DNA of 64,000 nt from Streptomyces sp. CB01249 (GCF_001905735.1 NZ_LISW01000002.1:124001-188000); one strand, 5' to 3'. Positions 41,434 to 50,831 are shown, numbered from the stretch's first letter. Notes: a model not told the origin generated them from the sequence alone. Made by a program: numbers and translations.

Positions 41434-43506
41434 TTACGCCAACTCCTCCGGCAGCGGCGCGGCGTGAAGCACCGTCAGGCCGGACACCGCACGGGTCAGC
41501 GCCACGTACAACCGGCGCAGGCCCGTGCGTTCGTCCGGTTCGCCGTCGACCACGGCGGCCGGTTCGTCCAGCACCACGTAGTCGTACTCCAGGCCCTTCG
41601 CCAGCGACGCCGGGACCAGGGTCAGCCGGGACTCGGCGGTCGTCTCCTGGCCGGGGGAGAGGTACGTGTGCCCGGCCGCGGTCAGCGCGTCGGCGAGGGC
41701 CGGGATGCGGGCGTCGGCGGCGATCAGGCCGATGGACCCCTCGTGCGTCAGGGACTCCTCGCAGGCCGCGACGACCGCCGTGTCCAGCGCCGTCGCGTCC
41801 GCCACCTCCCGTACGGACAGCGAACCGGGCGACTCACGTACCGACTCCACCGGCGTCAGCCCCGGCGAGATGACCGGGAGCAGCCGCGAGGCGTACGCGA
41901 TCACATCGCGCGGCACGCGGAATCCGGCCGTCAGCTCCTCCACCAGCGCGTCCGCCTTGCCCAGGTGGTGCAGCGCCTGCTCCCAACTCTGCGTGGACCA
42001 GGGCGTGGTGCCCTGCGCCAGGTCGCCGAGGACGGTCGCCGAACCGGTCGAGCAGCGGCGGCCGACCGCGCGGTACTGCATGGGGGAGAGGTCCTGCGCC
42101 TCATCGATCACGACATGGCCGAGCGAGTGCGTACGCGACACCAGGTCGGCCGCCTCGTCGATCAGCACCGCGTCCGCAGCGGACCACTTGGCGGTCTTCA
42201 CGCTGCGGGCGGGCTTGATCCAGAGGATCGCCTTCTGCTCGTCCTCGGAGAGCAGCCCCTCCGCGTGCTCCGCCAGGAACTCCGCGTCGGACAGCAGCCG
42301 CAGGACCAGCTTCGCCGGGTCCACGGCGGGCCAGATCGCCTTCACGGCCGCCTTCACCGCGGGGTTGCGGGCCACCGAATTCTGCACCCGGTCGTCGGGC
42401 GCCTCGCCCGACTGCTCCATGCGCACCAGGACGGCGTGCGCGATGCGCTGGGGCAGTGCCTCGTGCGCGGCGCCGTAGCGCATGTCCCGGGCCAGCAGCT
42501 CCTGGACCATCTCCTCGATCTCGTACGCCGGTACGCGCCAGCGCCGCGAGCCGCGCACCACCATCACGGGCTCGGTGGGGAGCGTGACGTGCGAGCGCAG
42601 CGCGCGCCGCAGGACCTCCGCCATGCGGGCGTCGCCCTTGACGACGGCGGCCGGGGCCTCGTCCGTCCCCCGGACCTCGATCTGTCCGGTGACCAGGTCC
42701 TCGACGGTCGCCTGCTTGACCTCCAGCTCGCCGAGGGCCGGGAGCACCTGCTCGATGTAGTGCAGGAAGGACTGGTTCGGCCCGACGACCAGGGTGCCGG
42801 TGCGGGCCAGGCGCTCGCGGTGCGCGTACAGCAGATACGCGACCCGGTGCAGGCCGACGGCGGTCTTCCCGGTGCCGGGGCCTCCCTGCACGCAGACCGT
42901 GCCGCCGAGCTCGCTGCGGACGATCTCGTCCTGCTCGGGCTGGATCGTCGCGACGATGTCCCGCATGGGGCCGACGCGGGGGCGCTCGATCTCCGCCTGG
43001 AGCAGCTTGCTCGTCTGCTCGGCCTCGGCGGGGTCGGTCAGGTGCTCGTCCTCGTACGCGGTGAGGTCGCCGCCGGTGTAGCCGAAGCGGCGCCTGCGGC
43101 CGACGTCCAGCGGGTCCTTGCGGGAGGCGCGGTAGAACGGCTGGGAGACCGGGGCGCGCCAGTCGATCACCATCGGGTCGCCCTGCGCGTCGTGCACATG
43201 GCGGCGCCCGATGTAGAACTCCTCGCCCTCGGCGCCTTCCGCCTCCTCGGCCCCGACGACGTGCAGATAGTCCAGGCGCCCGAAGAACAGCGGGGTGTGG
43301 GCCAGGTCCGCGAGCGACTTGATGCGCTCGTCGATCTGGGCCTGGAGCACCGCCGCGTTCACCCAGTTCGCGGTGACGTCGCGGATGTCCAGGGCCTGGG
43401 CGTCCTCCCGCATGGCGCGCAGCGCGGCGCGGGACGCCGCGAGATGGGCGCGCTCATGGGCGAGGGGGTCGGTGGTGGTGTCGCTCTCGAATTCGTGCGC
43501 GGGCAC
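41434..43506 (-). CDS. HelD-type RNA polymerase recycling motor ATPase (UvrD/SF1-like)
   Basis: 690-aa SF1A-like ATPase. The N-terminal coiled coil (residues ~10-60) belongs to the arm that enters RNA polymerase. Walker A is GGPGTGKTAVGL and motif II is VIDEAQDLSP. The C-terminal 1A/2A part ends LEYDYVVLDEP...RLYVALTRAVSGLTVLHA. Actinomycete HelD proteins (including HelR) remove stalled or drug-bound RNA polymerase and can protect against rifamycins. The GTG at 43504-43506, seven bases after GGAGG, is preferred over 43527. I do not see a rifamycin-associated element. A 36-bp inverted repeat lies upstream. Confidence 0.88.
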   Translation of the reverse strand: MPAHEFESDTTTDPLAHERAHLAASRAALRAMREDAQALDIRDVTANWVNAAVLQAQIDERIKSLADLAHTPLFFGRLDYLHVVGAEEAEGAEGEEFYIGRRHVHDAQGDPMVIDWRAPVSQPFYRASRKDPLDVGRRRRFGYTGGDLTAYEDEHLTDPAEAEQTSKLLQAEIERPRVGPMRDIVATIQPEQDEIVRSELGGTVCVQGGPGTGKTAVGLHRVAYLLYAHRERLARTGTLVVGPNQSFLHYIEQVLPALGELEVKQATVEDLVTGQIEVRGTDEAPAAVVKGDARMAEVLRRALRSHVTLPTEPVMVVRGSRRWRVPAYEIEEMVQELLARDMRYGAAHEALPQRIAHAVLVRMEQSGEAPDDRVQNSVARNPAVKAAVKAIWPAVDPAKLVLRLLSDAEFLAEHAEGLLSEDEQKAILWIKPARSVKTAKWSAADAVLIDEAADLVSRTHSLGHVVIDEAQDLSPMQYRAVGRRCSTGSATVLGDLAQGTTPWSTQSWEQALHHLGKADALVEELTAGFRVPRDVIAYASRLLPVISPGLTPVESVRESPGSLSVREVADATALDTAVVAACEESLTHEGSIGLIAADARIPALADALTAAGHTYLSPGQETTAESRLTLVPASLAKGLEYDYVVLDEPAAVVDGEPDERTGLRRLYVALTRAVSGLTVLHAAPLPEELA

Positions 43507-43856
43507 GGTGTTGCCTCCGGCATTCAACGCAGGACGACGGACCGCGATTCACCCTTGGGGGGTGTGCGGTCCGCTCGGGGATCGATCGTGCGTACGGTTG
43601 TCGGCCGGTTTCCGTCCGGTCGGCGGCGCTCCCCCGGCTGCCGGAAGGGCCCCTCGGGGGCCGCCGGTACCACGGTGCGGGAGGCGGGCAGACCGGGGAG
43701 TGTACCGGGGGGTGGCGGGTGGGCGCGAATGCTTTTACGGGGCGGGGTCATCCCTCCCGTAGGGGATGCCGTGCGACCGGAGGCGTACGCGGGGGGCGTC
43801 GCGCTTCCGTCTGCGGGGCGACGCCGCGGCGTACCCGTCCGGAGCACCATGGATAC
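43507..43856. other. 350-bp spacer between HelD and small protein
   Basis: No protein-coding frame is convincing here. It holds an inverted repeat CGGACCGC (43538-43545) / GCGGTCCG (43566-43573), with an inner CACCC/GGGTG pair, upstream of the HelD start, and a GC-rich hairpin around 43647-43664. Likely promoters of both divergent genes. Confidence 0.6.
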
Positions 43857-44027
43857 ATGAGCACCGTCACCCTTGACCCGCGAAGGACCGGGGCCACCGA
43901 GGCCCCCGGTCACCCCCTCAACCGCGCCGCCGGCGCCCTGCGTGCCGTGAAGGTCTTCGCGCAGGCCGCCTTCGGCGTCGTCGTCCTCGGCGAGTACGCG
44001 GAGGAGGCGGGGGTGCGGCGGCGCTGA
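43857..44027 (+). CDS. 56-aa hypothetical protein
   Basis: Short, basic protein (MSTVTLDPRRTGATEAPGHP...LNRAAGALRAVKVFAQAAFGVVVLGEYAEEAGVRRR) with a hydrophobic AVKVFAQAAFGVVVLG stretch that may be membrane-associated. The ATG overlaps the end of a three-codon frame (ATG GAT ACA TGA at 43849-43860), which has a well-placed GGAG. It is next to the convergent XPB helicase gene. Conservation would decide whether it is real. Confidence 0.6.
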   Translation: MSTVTLDPRRTGATEAPGHPLNRAAGALRAVKVFAQAAFGVVVLGEYAEEAGVRRR

Positions 44028-44049
44028 CCGCCGCACCCGTGCCCCGTCC

Positions 44050-45693
44050 TCAGCTCTCCGACAGCAGTTCGTCCGCGTCCACGATGCGGTACGCGTAGCC
44101 CTGCTCGGCCAGGAACCGCTGGCGGTGCGCCGCGAAGTCCTGGTCGATCGTGTCGCGCGCGACGACCGAGTAGAACCGCGCCTCGTGCCCGTCGGCCTTC
44201 GGGCGGAGCACCCGGCCCAGGCGCTGCGCCTCCTCCTGGCGCGAACCGAAGGTCCCCGACACCTGGATGGCGACCGTCGCCTCCGGCAGGTCGATGGAGA
44301 AGTTCGCCACCTTCGACACCACGAGCACGTTCAGCTCGCCCTGGCGGAACGCCTCGAACAGCTTCTCGCGCTGTGCGTTGCTCGTCTCGCCCTTGATCAC
44401 CGGGGCGTCCAGATGTTCGCCCAGCTCGTCCAGCTGGTCGATGTACTGCCCGATGACCAGGGTCTGCTCGCCCTTGTGCTTGCGCACCAGCGCCTCGGTG
44501 ACCTTCCGCTTCGTCGCGGTCGTCGCGCAGAACCGGTACTTCTCCTCGGCCTCGGCGGTCGCGTACGCGAGGCGCTCCGAGTCCGTGAGGTTGACCCGGA
44601 CCTCGACGCAGTCCGCCGGGGCGATGTAGCCCTGTGCCTCGATCTCCTTCCACGGCGCGTCGAACCGCTTGGGACCGATGAGCGAGAAGACGTCCGACTC
44701 GCGGCCGTCCTCGCGGACCAGGGTCGCGGTCAGGCCGAGGCGGCGGCGGGCCTGGAGGTCGGCGGTGAACTTGAAGACGGGGGCGGGGAGCAGGTGCACC
44801 TCGTCGTAGATCACGAGGCCCCAGTCGCGGGAGTCGAAGAGCTCCAGGTGCGGGTAGACGCCCTTCCGGCGGGTCGTCAGCACCTGGTAGGTGGCGATCG
44901 TGACCGGCCGGATCTCCTTCCGCGTCCCGCTGTACTCGCCGATCTCGTCCTCGGTCAGCGAGGTCCGCTTCACCAGTTCGTGCTTCCACTGGCGGGCGGA
45001 GACGGTGTTCGTGACCAGGATCAGCGTCGTCGCCTTGGCCTGCGCCATCGCGCCCGCGCCGACGAGCGTCTTGCCCGCGCCGCAGGGGAGCACGACGACG
45101 CCGGACCCGCCGTGCCAGAAGCCGTCGACGGCCTGCTGCTGGTACGGACGCAGCGCCCAGCCGTCCTCGTCCAGCTCGATCGGGTGCGCCTCGCCGTCGA
45201 CGTACCCCGCGAGGTCCTCGGCGGGCCAGCCGAGCTTGAGCAGCGTCTGCTTGACCTGGCCGCGCTCGGAGGGGTGCACGGCGACGGTGTCCGGGTCGAT
45301 CCTCGCCCCCACCAGGGGCTGGACCTTCTTCGACCGCAGGATCTCCTCGAGCACCGGCCGGTCCGTCGTCGTCAGGACGAGCCCGTGCACGGGGTGCTTG
45401 GACAGGGTGAGGCGGCCGTAGCGGTCCATCGTCTCGGCGATGTCGACGAGCAGCGCGTGCGGTACGGGGTAGCGGGAGTACGTCACGAGCGCGTCCACGA
45501 CCTGCTCGGCGTCGTGCCCGGCCGCGCGGGCGTTCCACAGCCCGAGCGGGGTCAGCCGGTACGTGTGGATGTGCTCGGGCGCCCGCTCCAGCTCGGCGAA
45601 CGGCGCGATGGCCCGACGGCAGGCGTCGGCCTGCTCGTGGTCGACTTCGAGGAGGAGCGTTTTGTCGCTCTGGACGATGAGGGGTCCGCTCAC
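44050..45693 (-). CDS. DNA repair helicase, XPB family
   Basis: 547-aa SF2 helicase resembling bacterial XPB. The damage-recognition and N-terminal XPB domain (residues ~1-170) is followed by Walker A VLPCGAGKTLVG, the DEVH box LVIYDEVHLLPAP, ATP-linked motif III LTATLVREDGRE, and the C-terminal lobe SKVANFSIDLPEATVAIQVSGTFGSRQEEAQRLGRVLRP (motifs V and VI). Length matches mycobacterial XPB (~550 aa). The start is a GTG at 45691-45693 after GAAGGG. The neighbouring helicase-C/WYL protein on the same strand may be functionally linked. Confidence 0.95.
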   Translation of the reverse strand: MSGPLIVQSDKTLLLEVDHEQADACRRAIAPFAELERAPEHIHTYRLTPLGLWNARAAGHDAEQVVDALVTYSRYPVPHALLVDIAETMDRYGRLTLSKHPVHGLVLTTTDRPVLEEILRSKKVQPLVGARIDPDTVAVHPSERGQVKQTLLKLGWPAEDLAGYVDGEAHPIELDEDGWALRPYQQQAVDGFWHGGSGVVVLPCGAGKTLVGAGAMAQAKATTLILVTNTVSARQWKHELVKRTSLTEDEIGEYSGTRKEIRPVTIATYQVLTTRRKGVYPHLELFDSRDWGLVIYDEVHLLPAPVFKFTADLQARRRLGLTATLVREDGRESDVFSLIGPKRFDAPWKEIEAQGYIAPADCVEVRVNLTDSERLAYATAEAEEKYRFCATTATKRKVTEALVRKHKGEQTLVIGQYIDQLDELGEHLDAPVIKGETSNAQREKLFEAFRQGELNVLVVSKVANFSIDLPEATVAIQVSGTFGSRQEEAQRLGRVLRPKADGHEARFYSVVARDTIDQDFAAHRQRFLAEQGYAYRIVDADELLSES

Positions 45694-45794
45694 GCGCGTT
45701 GGCCCTTCCGGCTCGGGGGAAACCTCCAGTGTGCCGCATGTGGGGGCGGTGTGTCGTTGGGCCGGTACGGACTGGGCGGCCCGCAGGGCGCGGC

Positions 45795-46340
45795 TTACGG
45801 GGTCGGGGGCCGACGGCCGCGGCCTCGGGGGAGGCGGCCCTGGTGGACCGCCGCGTGCGCCGTGAGGGCCAGTTCCGGGGCGTCCGTTGTGAAGGAGTCG
45901 ATCCGGATGGCTCGGCCGTCGTGGAGGCGGATCACGCACGCGAAGCCCATGCCCCGCGCCTCGGCCAGCGGCCGCCCGTCGTCGCCGTGGGCGCCCACCG
46001 ACGCGATGTCCTCCCACGGGATGAGCGTCGCGGCCCCCGCGACCCGGTGCGTGAGACCGCGCTCGTGGACGTCGAAGCTCTGCTCACGCGTACGGAAGCC
46101 CTGGACGAACCGCCAGATCCCGAGGCCCAGGCCCACGAGGCCGACGCCGAGGAGGAGCCCGGCCAGCTCCGGGGCCCCGTCGGTGGTGCCGACGGACGCG
46201 ACCGCGACCGGTATGCCGAAGGCCAGTCCGGCCGCGCCGACGGCCGACATCACACCGGCCTGCACCAGCCGTCTGCCGCCGTCCGTCCGGTGCTCGCGGA
46301 CGAAGCCGCCCAGTTGCCGGGCAGCGTCGGTACGTCGCAT
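45795..46340 (-). CDS. Membrane protein with PH-like domain, unknown
   Basis: 181-aa protein with two hydrophobic segments at about residues 28-50 (VMSAVGAAGLAFGIPVAVASVG) and 58-78 (LAGLLLGVGLVGLGLGIWRFV). A soluble C-terminal part follows (FDVHERGLTHRVAGAATLIPWEDIASVG...VIRLHDGRAIRIDSF), similar in form to the bacterial PH-type domains of DUF6585-like membrane proteins. The ATG at 46338-46340 follows GGGGA; a longer frame to 46382 has no support. It sits between two helicase-related genes on the same strand. Confidence 0.75.
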   Translation of the reverse strand: MRRTDAARQLGGFVREHRTDGGRRLVQAGVMSAVGAAGLAFGIPVAVASVGTTDGAPELAGLLLGVGLVGLGLGIWRFVQGFRTREQSFDVHERGLTHRVAGAATLIPWEDIASVGAHGDDGRPLAEARGMGFACVIRLHDGRAIRIDSFTTDAPELALTAHAAVHQGRLPRGRGRRPPTP

Positions 46341-46413
46341 GTGAATCCCCCCGTAGTCGCGGACACGCCAAAGTGTGCCCATGCCCGGCCCGGAGGCAAA
46401 CAGGTACGGCCGG

Positions 46414-48864
46414 CTACTCCGCCAGCTCCGCCACGCCCGTGATGCGGTGCAGCGGGTACGTGCGGATCTCGTCCGCCGTGTGGTCGTAGGCCGTCACATA
46501 GCCGCCCTCCACGCGGACCGGGGCGATCACGCGCTGGCTCGCGGCGCCCTCCGCGTTGACGTAGCCGATCCACACCGCGGAGCCGGTCATCGCGGCGGCC
46601 TGGACGGTGACCAGGGTCTCCGCGGCGGTGGTGCGGGGCAGCGCGCCCGGCGGTGTCGCGGTGGCGGTGTCCTTCTGGGCGTGGACGACCGTCGCCGCGT
46701 CGTCCCCCGCCCGGATCGCCCGGACCGCCGCGCCGAGCAGCGTGGTGTCCGGCACGGGCGGGCCCTCGGGGACGGGGACGGGCGCGGACCGGGGCGGGGT
46801 GCGATGGGCCCCGGCCCGGGTGATCAGGACGTCGCCGTCGGCGGACTCCGCGGCGGGGGCGTACCCCATCTCGCGCAGCCCGTCGAGCAGCGACGCGGGG
46901 TCGGCCCGGGCCGCCAGCACCGTCGGCGCGATACGGCGCAGCCGCAGCGCGGCGGACCGCTTGTCGGCCAGGATCTCGCCGAGCACGGTCTCGTCGTCGC
47001 AGCGCACGTACGAGGACGCCGCGCCGATCCGGAGGTGCCCATGGCGGCGGGCCACGTCGTCGATGAGGTAGCTCAGCGGCTGCGGCACCGGCGTACGGCT
47101 GTGCGTGGCGAGGAAGGCGTGCAGGTCGGCGGCGGTCTGCCCGGCGTCCAGGGCCCGGCGGACGGACCCGGGCGTGAAGCGGTACACCGTCGCCCCGCCC
47201 TTGGACTCGACGTCCGCGAGCGTGCCGAGCATGTCGGCCAGCGGGCGTTCCAGCGGACCGGGCGCGACGGCTGTCAGGTCGGCCTGGAGCAGGACGTGGT
47301 CCAGGGGCTCCGGCAGCAGCGGGGCGAGCAGCCCGGCGGCCTTCGCGGGCCCCTCGGTGAGCAGGGCGCGGGTCTGCCCGGCGAGCGCGCCGCGCCCGGT
47401 GATCCCCAGGAACTCCGACTCGTTCAGCGTCCACAGGGCGATCCGGGACCGCAGATCCGTGGTCCCCTCCGCAGCGGCCCCGCGCAGCGGCCGCTCCCAG
47501 CGGAGCCGGGCGAGCACGGACTCCGGGTCGGGCGCGGTGCCGGCCGGCAACGCGTCGAGCAGGGCGAGGACCCGGTGGCGTACCTCCGGCGCGGCGGAAC
47601 GGTCCAGGTCGGGGCCGAGCGCGGACAGCGCCCGCCCCTTCGCGTCCTGGCCGCCGACCAGGCCGGAGGTCCGGGTCGCGGTGAGCCAGGCCGTCGCGAG
47701 GGTGACCCACCGCTCCTGCGCGGGCGCCTCCAGCCACTCGTCGGACGCCGGTGTCGGCGCGTACCGCTCGTCCGCCTCGCCGTCGGAGGCCAGCAGCCCG
47801 GCCGCGTACGCGAGTTCCACCCAGAACGCGGCGGCCGGCTCTGTGACGTCCAGCGCGGTCGCCGTCTTCCGCAGCTCCCGCACGCTCAGTCCGCCCGCGC
47901 GCAGGACGGCCGGGCCGCCGCCGTTCCAGTGCTTCAGCAGCTCCTCGACGGTCGACACCGCCAGGAACGCCTGGCCGGCCGCCGCGCTGTCCACAGCCTG
48001 TGGATCGCGTTCGGCGACGGCGACCACGGCCGGAGGCCGGGGTTCCGGCGTCCGGTGGGCGCGCCCGGCCCGCAGATGCAGCGCCGCCTCGCGCGGCAGC
48101 ACGACGGTCCGCGTCGAGACGGGCAGCAGCAGCCCCCGGTCGCGCAGCCACTTCACGGGCGCCGTCGGATTCGGCGTGACCTCCCCGTACGGCGGCCCCC
48201 ACACGAGCCGGTCCAGCACCGCCAGGGCCTCCGTGGGCGCGGTGTCCAGCAGCTCGCCCATCCGGGCGCGGTCGGTGAACAGCCCGGTCAGGGCCGCCAC
48301 CGCGGACACCGGGTCGTGCGTGGCGGGCAGCCCGGCGGCGGCCAGGATCTCCTGGAGCCGGCCGGGCGACATGCCCGCGGTGGCCTCGGCGACGGTCGGC
48401 CCGAGACCAGTGGGGGAGGGGTGCTGCGGCGACGGCGACAGCAGCTCCCGCGCCGTGCGGACGAGCCGGAGCCGGTCGTCGTCACCCCACACGAGCGCCT
48501 GCTCCCGCAGGGTCCCGAGCGCGCCGGGCAGCGCCTCCGTGATCGCGGTGCCCACGTCGTCGCGTTGCTCGCCGTCGTCCTGCCCGTCGCCGGTCAGCAG
48601 CCCGAGCAGCGTCTCGTACGGGGCCGGGTCGGGCGCCACCGCGAGCGCCTCGGCGGCCTGGAGGGCGAACCGGTCCAGGTGTTCCAGGGCGCGTACGACG
48701 GACGCGCGGGTGCCCGCGCGCGTGGCGAGCTGCGTGATGTCGCCCGGCACGGGGGAGAGGAGATCGGGCCGCGCCCGCAGCAGCCCGGCCAGTGACTCGT
48801 CGTCCCGGGCGCGCAGCGCCTCGGCGAGCGTCCGCGGTGGTGTGGTCGTCCCCATCCGCCCCAC
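46414..48864 (-). CDS. Helicase C-terminal (XPB/Ssl2-like) and WYL domain protein
   Basis: 816-aa protein without Walker motifs. The N-terminal half has helical repeats (LAEALRARDDESLAGLLRARPDLLSPVPGDITQLATRAG). Residues ~490-650 hold the XPB/Ssl2-type helicase C-terminal module (HVLLQADLTAVAPGPLERPLADMLGTLADVESKGGATVYRFTPGSVRRALDAG). The last ~90 residues form a WYL domain (VWIGYVNAEGAASQRVIAPVRVEGGYVTAYDHTADEIRTYPLHRI), a ligand or nucleic-acid sensor. Actinomycetes keep it near XPB, suggesting a regulatory partner of that helicase. The GTG at 48862-48864 has GGAG eight bases upstream; an ATG at 48855 is also possible. Confidence 0.85.
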   Translation of the reverse strand: MGRMGTTTPPRTLAEALRARDDESLAGLLRARPDLLSPVPGDITQLATRAGTRASVVRALEHLDRFALQAAEALAVAPDPAPYETLLGLLTGDGQDDGEQRDDVGTAITEALPGALGTLREQALVWGDDDRLRLVRTARELLSPSPQHPSPTGLGPTVAEATAGMSPGRLQEILAAAGLPATHDPVSAVAALTGLFTDRARMGELLDTAPTEALAVLDRLVWGPPYGEVTPNPTAPVKWLRDRGLLLPVSTRTVVLPREAALHLRAGRAHRTPEPRPPAVVAVAERDPQAVDSAAAGQAFLAVSTVEELLKHWNGGGPAVLRAGGLSVRELRKTATALDVTEPAAAFWVELAYAAGLLASDGEADERYAPTPASDEWLEAPAQERWVTLATAWLTATRTSGLVGGQDAKGRALSALGPDLDRSAAPEVRHRVLALLDALPAGTAPDPESVLARLRWERPLRGAAAEGTTDLRSRIALWTLNESEFLGITGRGALAGQTRALLTEGPAKAAGLLAPLLPEPLDHVLLQADLTAVAPGPLERPLADMLGTLADVESKGGATVYRFTPGSVRRALDAGQTAADLHAFLATHSRTPVPQPLSYLIDDVARRHGHLRIGAASSYVRCDDETVLGEILADKRSAALRLRRIAPTVLAARADPASLLDGLREMGYAPAAESADGDVLITRAGAHRTPPRSAPVPVPEGPPVPDTTLLGAAVRAIRAGDDAATVVHAQKDTATATPPGALPRTTAAETLVTVQAAAMTGSAVWIGYVNAEGAASQRVIAPVRVEGGYVTAYDHTADEIRTYPLHRITGVAELAE

Positions 48865-48940
48865 GGTAGCCGCTCCGGACAGCCCTGAGGGCGCTACCGT
48901 CGGTGCAGGCCGGTGGCGGGGAACCGAGGGGAAGCGACGC

Positions 48941-50113
48941 GTGGGGATCGAGAGCGACCAGCTCGTCTACGACTACCTGAGCCGGGTCGGCGACCTGGCT
49001 CAGCAGCAACAGTTGCCGTCGGGCGCCCGAATGCGCCTCGTCGCGGAGCTCCGCACGGAAATCGACCGCCGCCGCGAGGCGCAGGGCGCCCACACCCCCG
49101 GCCAGGTACGCCGCATCATCGGCGCGCTCGGCACCCCGGACGACCTGGTCGCGGCAGCGGCGAAGGCGGGGGCGGCGGAGCCGCCGGAGCCTCCGGAAAT
49201 CCCTGAACCACGTCGCGCGAGTCTTCGGGGTCCGGCCGCGCGGGGAGCCGCCCCGGACGCCCCCGCGCCGCGCGGGGCGGGCAAGGGTGTGTCGCCTTCG
49301 CGCCGAGGCGACCCGGACGCCCCCGCGCCGCGCCCCGCGCGCAAGGGCCCCTTCGGCCCGCGGCGGCCGAAGCCGGACGCCGACGCTCCGGTGCCGCAGC
49401 AGGCGGATCCGGACGACTCGGCCCCGTACCGGTTCGGCCCCGACGACTCCGCCCCGCACCGGCTGGGCATGGACGAGCTCGGGGCGGACGCCGGTGACGG
49501 CGAGTGGTGGCGGGACGAGCCCGGGCCGTTCGGTGAGACCGGGCCCGGGGCGTTCGGCGAGTTCGGCCCGGGTACGGAGGTGCCGGGGTTCCGGGGCGGC
49601 GTCGAGATCCCGGCGCTGCTGCGGCCGCCGGAGCCGGAGGCCGAGGAGGAGGAAGAGGAGGACGAGGAGGACGAGGCTCCGGAGGAGGCGGCGGAGCCGG
49701 AGGCCCCTCCGGAGAAGGCGCGCCGCCGGTTCCGCCGCGCCCGCCCGGCCCCGGCGGCCCCCGAGGCGGGCCCCCGCCGGGGCTTCGGCCACCCCGTCCT
49801 GCTGCTGGCGGCGGCCCTCCTCGTGGTGGGCGCCGCGATGGGCTCCCTGCTGGCCCTCGCGGGAGGCTGGCTGCTCGCGTACAGCTCCCGCAAACTATCC
49901 CGCGCGGAAGCGAAGTGGGCCGCGATGGGCCTGCCCGGCGTGGTCGCGACGGCCGCCCTGGTCTGGCTCTGGGGCCGCATGGACGGCCGCTGGGGCACCC
50001 CGATCCCGGAACACGGCATGAAGGACGCGCTGGGCGACGTATGGCCGGTCACGGTACGCACGGCGGCGGTGGCGTCGGCGCTGTTCCTGCTGTGGCGGTC
50101 GAGGCGACGGTAG
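48941..50113 (+). CDS. Membrane protein with acidic low-complexity region
   Basis: 390-aa protein. The N-terminus is a small helical domain (VYDYLSRVGDLAQQQQLPSGARMRLVAELRTEIDRRR...QVRRIIGALGTPDDLVAAA) resembling the HAAS-type signalling/sensor module. A long Pro/Ala/Arg-rich, then Glu/Asp-rich linker follows (a run of Glu/Asp near residue 235). The C-terminus has three to four membrane helices (HPVLLLAAALLVVGAAMGSLLALAGGWLLAY, VVATAALVWLWG, TAAVASALFLLW). It is divergent from the WYL gene. The start is the GTG at 48941. The HAAS-like part suggests control by a PadR-type regulator or sigma factor elsewhere. Confidence 0.78.
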   Translation: MGIESDQLVYDYLSRVGDLAQQQQLPSGARMRLVAELRTEIDRRREAQGAHTPGQVRRIIGALGTPDDLVAAAAKAGAAEPPEPPEIPEPRRASLRGPAARGAAPDAPAPRGAGKGVSPSRRGDPDAPAPRPARKGPFGPRRPKPDADAPVPQQADPDDSAPYRFGPDDSAPHRLGMDELGADAGDGEWWRDEPGPFGETGPGAFGEFGPGTEVPGFRGGVEIPALLRPPEPEAEEEEEEDEEDEAPEEAAEPEAPPEKARRRFRRARPAPAAPEAGPRRGFGHPVLLLAAALLVVGAAMGSLLALAGGWLLAYSSRKLSRAEAKWAAMGLPGVVATAALVWLWGRMDGRWGTPIPEHGMKDALGDVWPVTVRTAAVASALFLLWRSRRR

Positions 50114-50204
50114 AAGAGAGGGGCGCGCCCCTAACGGAACCCCGCGCCCGGGCGCGCCCAATCCCCACCCCCCGGCCGAAGGCCGGCCCGGCACAATGGG
50201 GCGT

Positions 50205-50831
50205 ATGACCCCCTCACCCCTCACGGTCGGCTTCGACCTGGACATGACGCTCATCGACTCCCGCCCCGGCATCAAGGCCGTCTACGAGGCCCTCGTCGCC
50301 GAGACGGGCACCCCGATCGACACCGATCTCGTGGTGAGCCGCCTCGGCCCCCCGCTGGAGGACGAGCTCGCGAACTGGTTCCCCGCCGCCGACGTCCCCG
50401 CCGTGGCCAACCGGTACCGGGCGATGTACCCCACGTACGCCATCGAGCCGACCCTCGCCCTGCCCGGCGCCCGGGAGGCGATCGAGGCGATACGGGAGCG
50501 CGGCGGCCGCACGATGGTCGTCACCGCCAAGTACGAGCCGAGCGCCAAGCTGCACCTGGCCCACCTCGGCATCGAGCCGGACGTCATCGCGGGCGACCTC
50601 TGGGCGGAGCAGAAGGCCATCGCGCTGAAGGAGCACGGCGCCACGGTCTACGTCGGCGACCACATCGGCGACGTCCGCGGCGCCCAAGCCGCGAACGCCG
50701 TCCCGGTGGGCGTCACGACGGGCCCCTGCGACGCGGAGGAACTGCGTACGGCCGGAGCGCACACCGTCCTTGCCTCGCTCACCGAACTCCCCGCCTGGCT
50801 GGACGCGTACGCGCAGCGCACCGCGCGCTAA
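50205..50831 (+). CDS. HAD family phosphatase
   Basis: 208-aa haloacid-dehalogenase-fold phosphatase, cytosolic. Motif I is GFDLDMTLIDSR (nucleophile Asp11, acid Asp13). Motif II is MVVTAKYEP and motif III is a Lys in WAEQKAIALKEHG. Motif IV is VYVGDHIGDVRGAQAANAV. It resembles phosphoglycolate phosphatases; the substrate is undetermined. The ATG at 50205 is chosen; another at 50196 is in frame. The last four bases overlap the stop of the convergent glycosyltransferase. Confidence 0.9.
   Translation: MTPSPLTVGFDLDMTLIDSRPGIKAVYEALVAETGTPIDTDLVVSRLGPPLEDELANWFPAADVPAVANRYRAMYPTYAIEPTLALPGAREAIEAIRERGGRTMVVTAKYEPSAKLHLAHLGIEPDVIAGDLWAEQKAIALKEHGATVYVGDHIGDVRGAQAANAVPVGVTTGPCDAEELRTAGAHTVLASLTELPAWLDAYAQRTAR

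Noticed and set aside
43647..43664. GC-rich hairpin GGGCCCC...GGGGGCC in the HelD spacer
   Set aside because: Short self-complementary runs are common at this GC level and no poly-U follows; not called a terminator.
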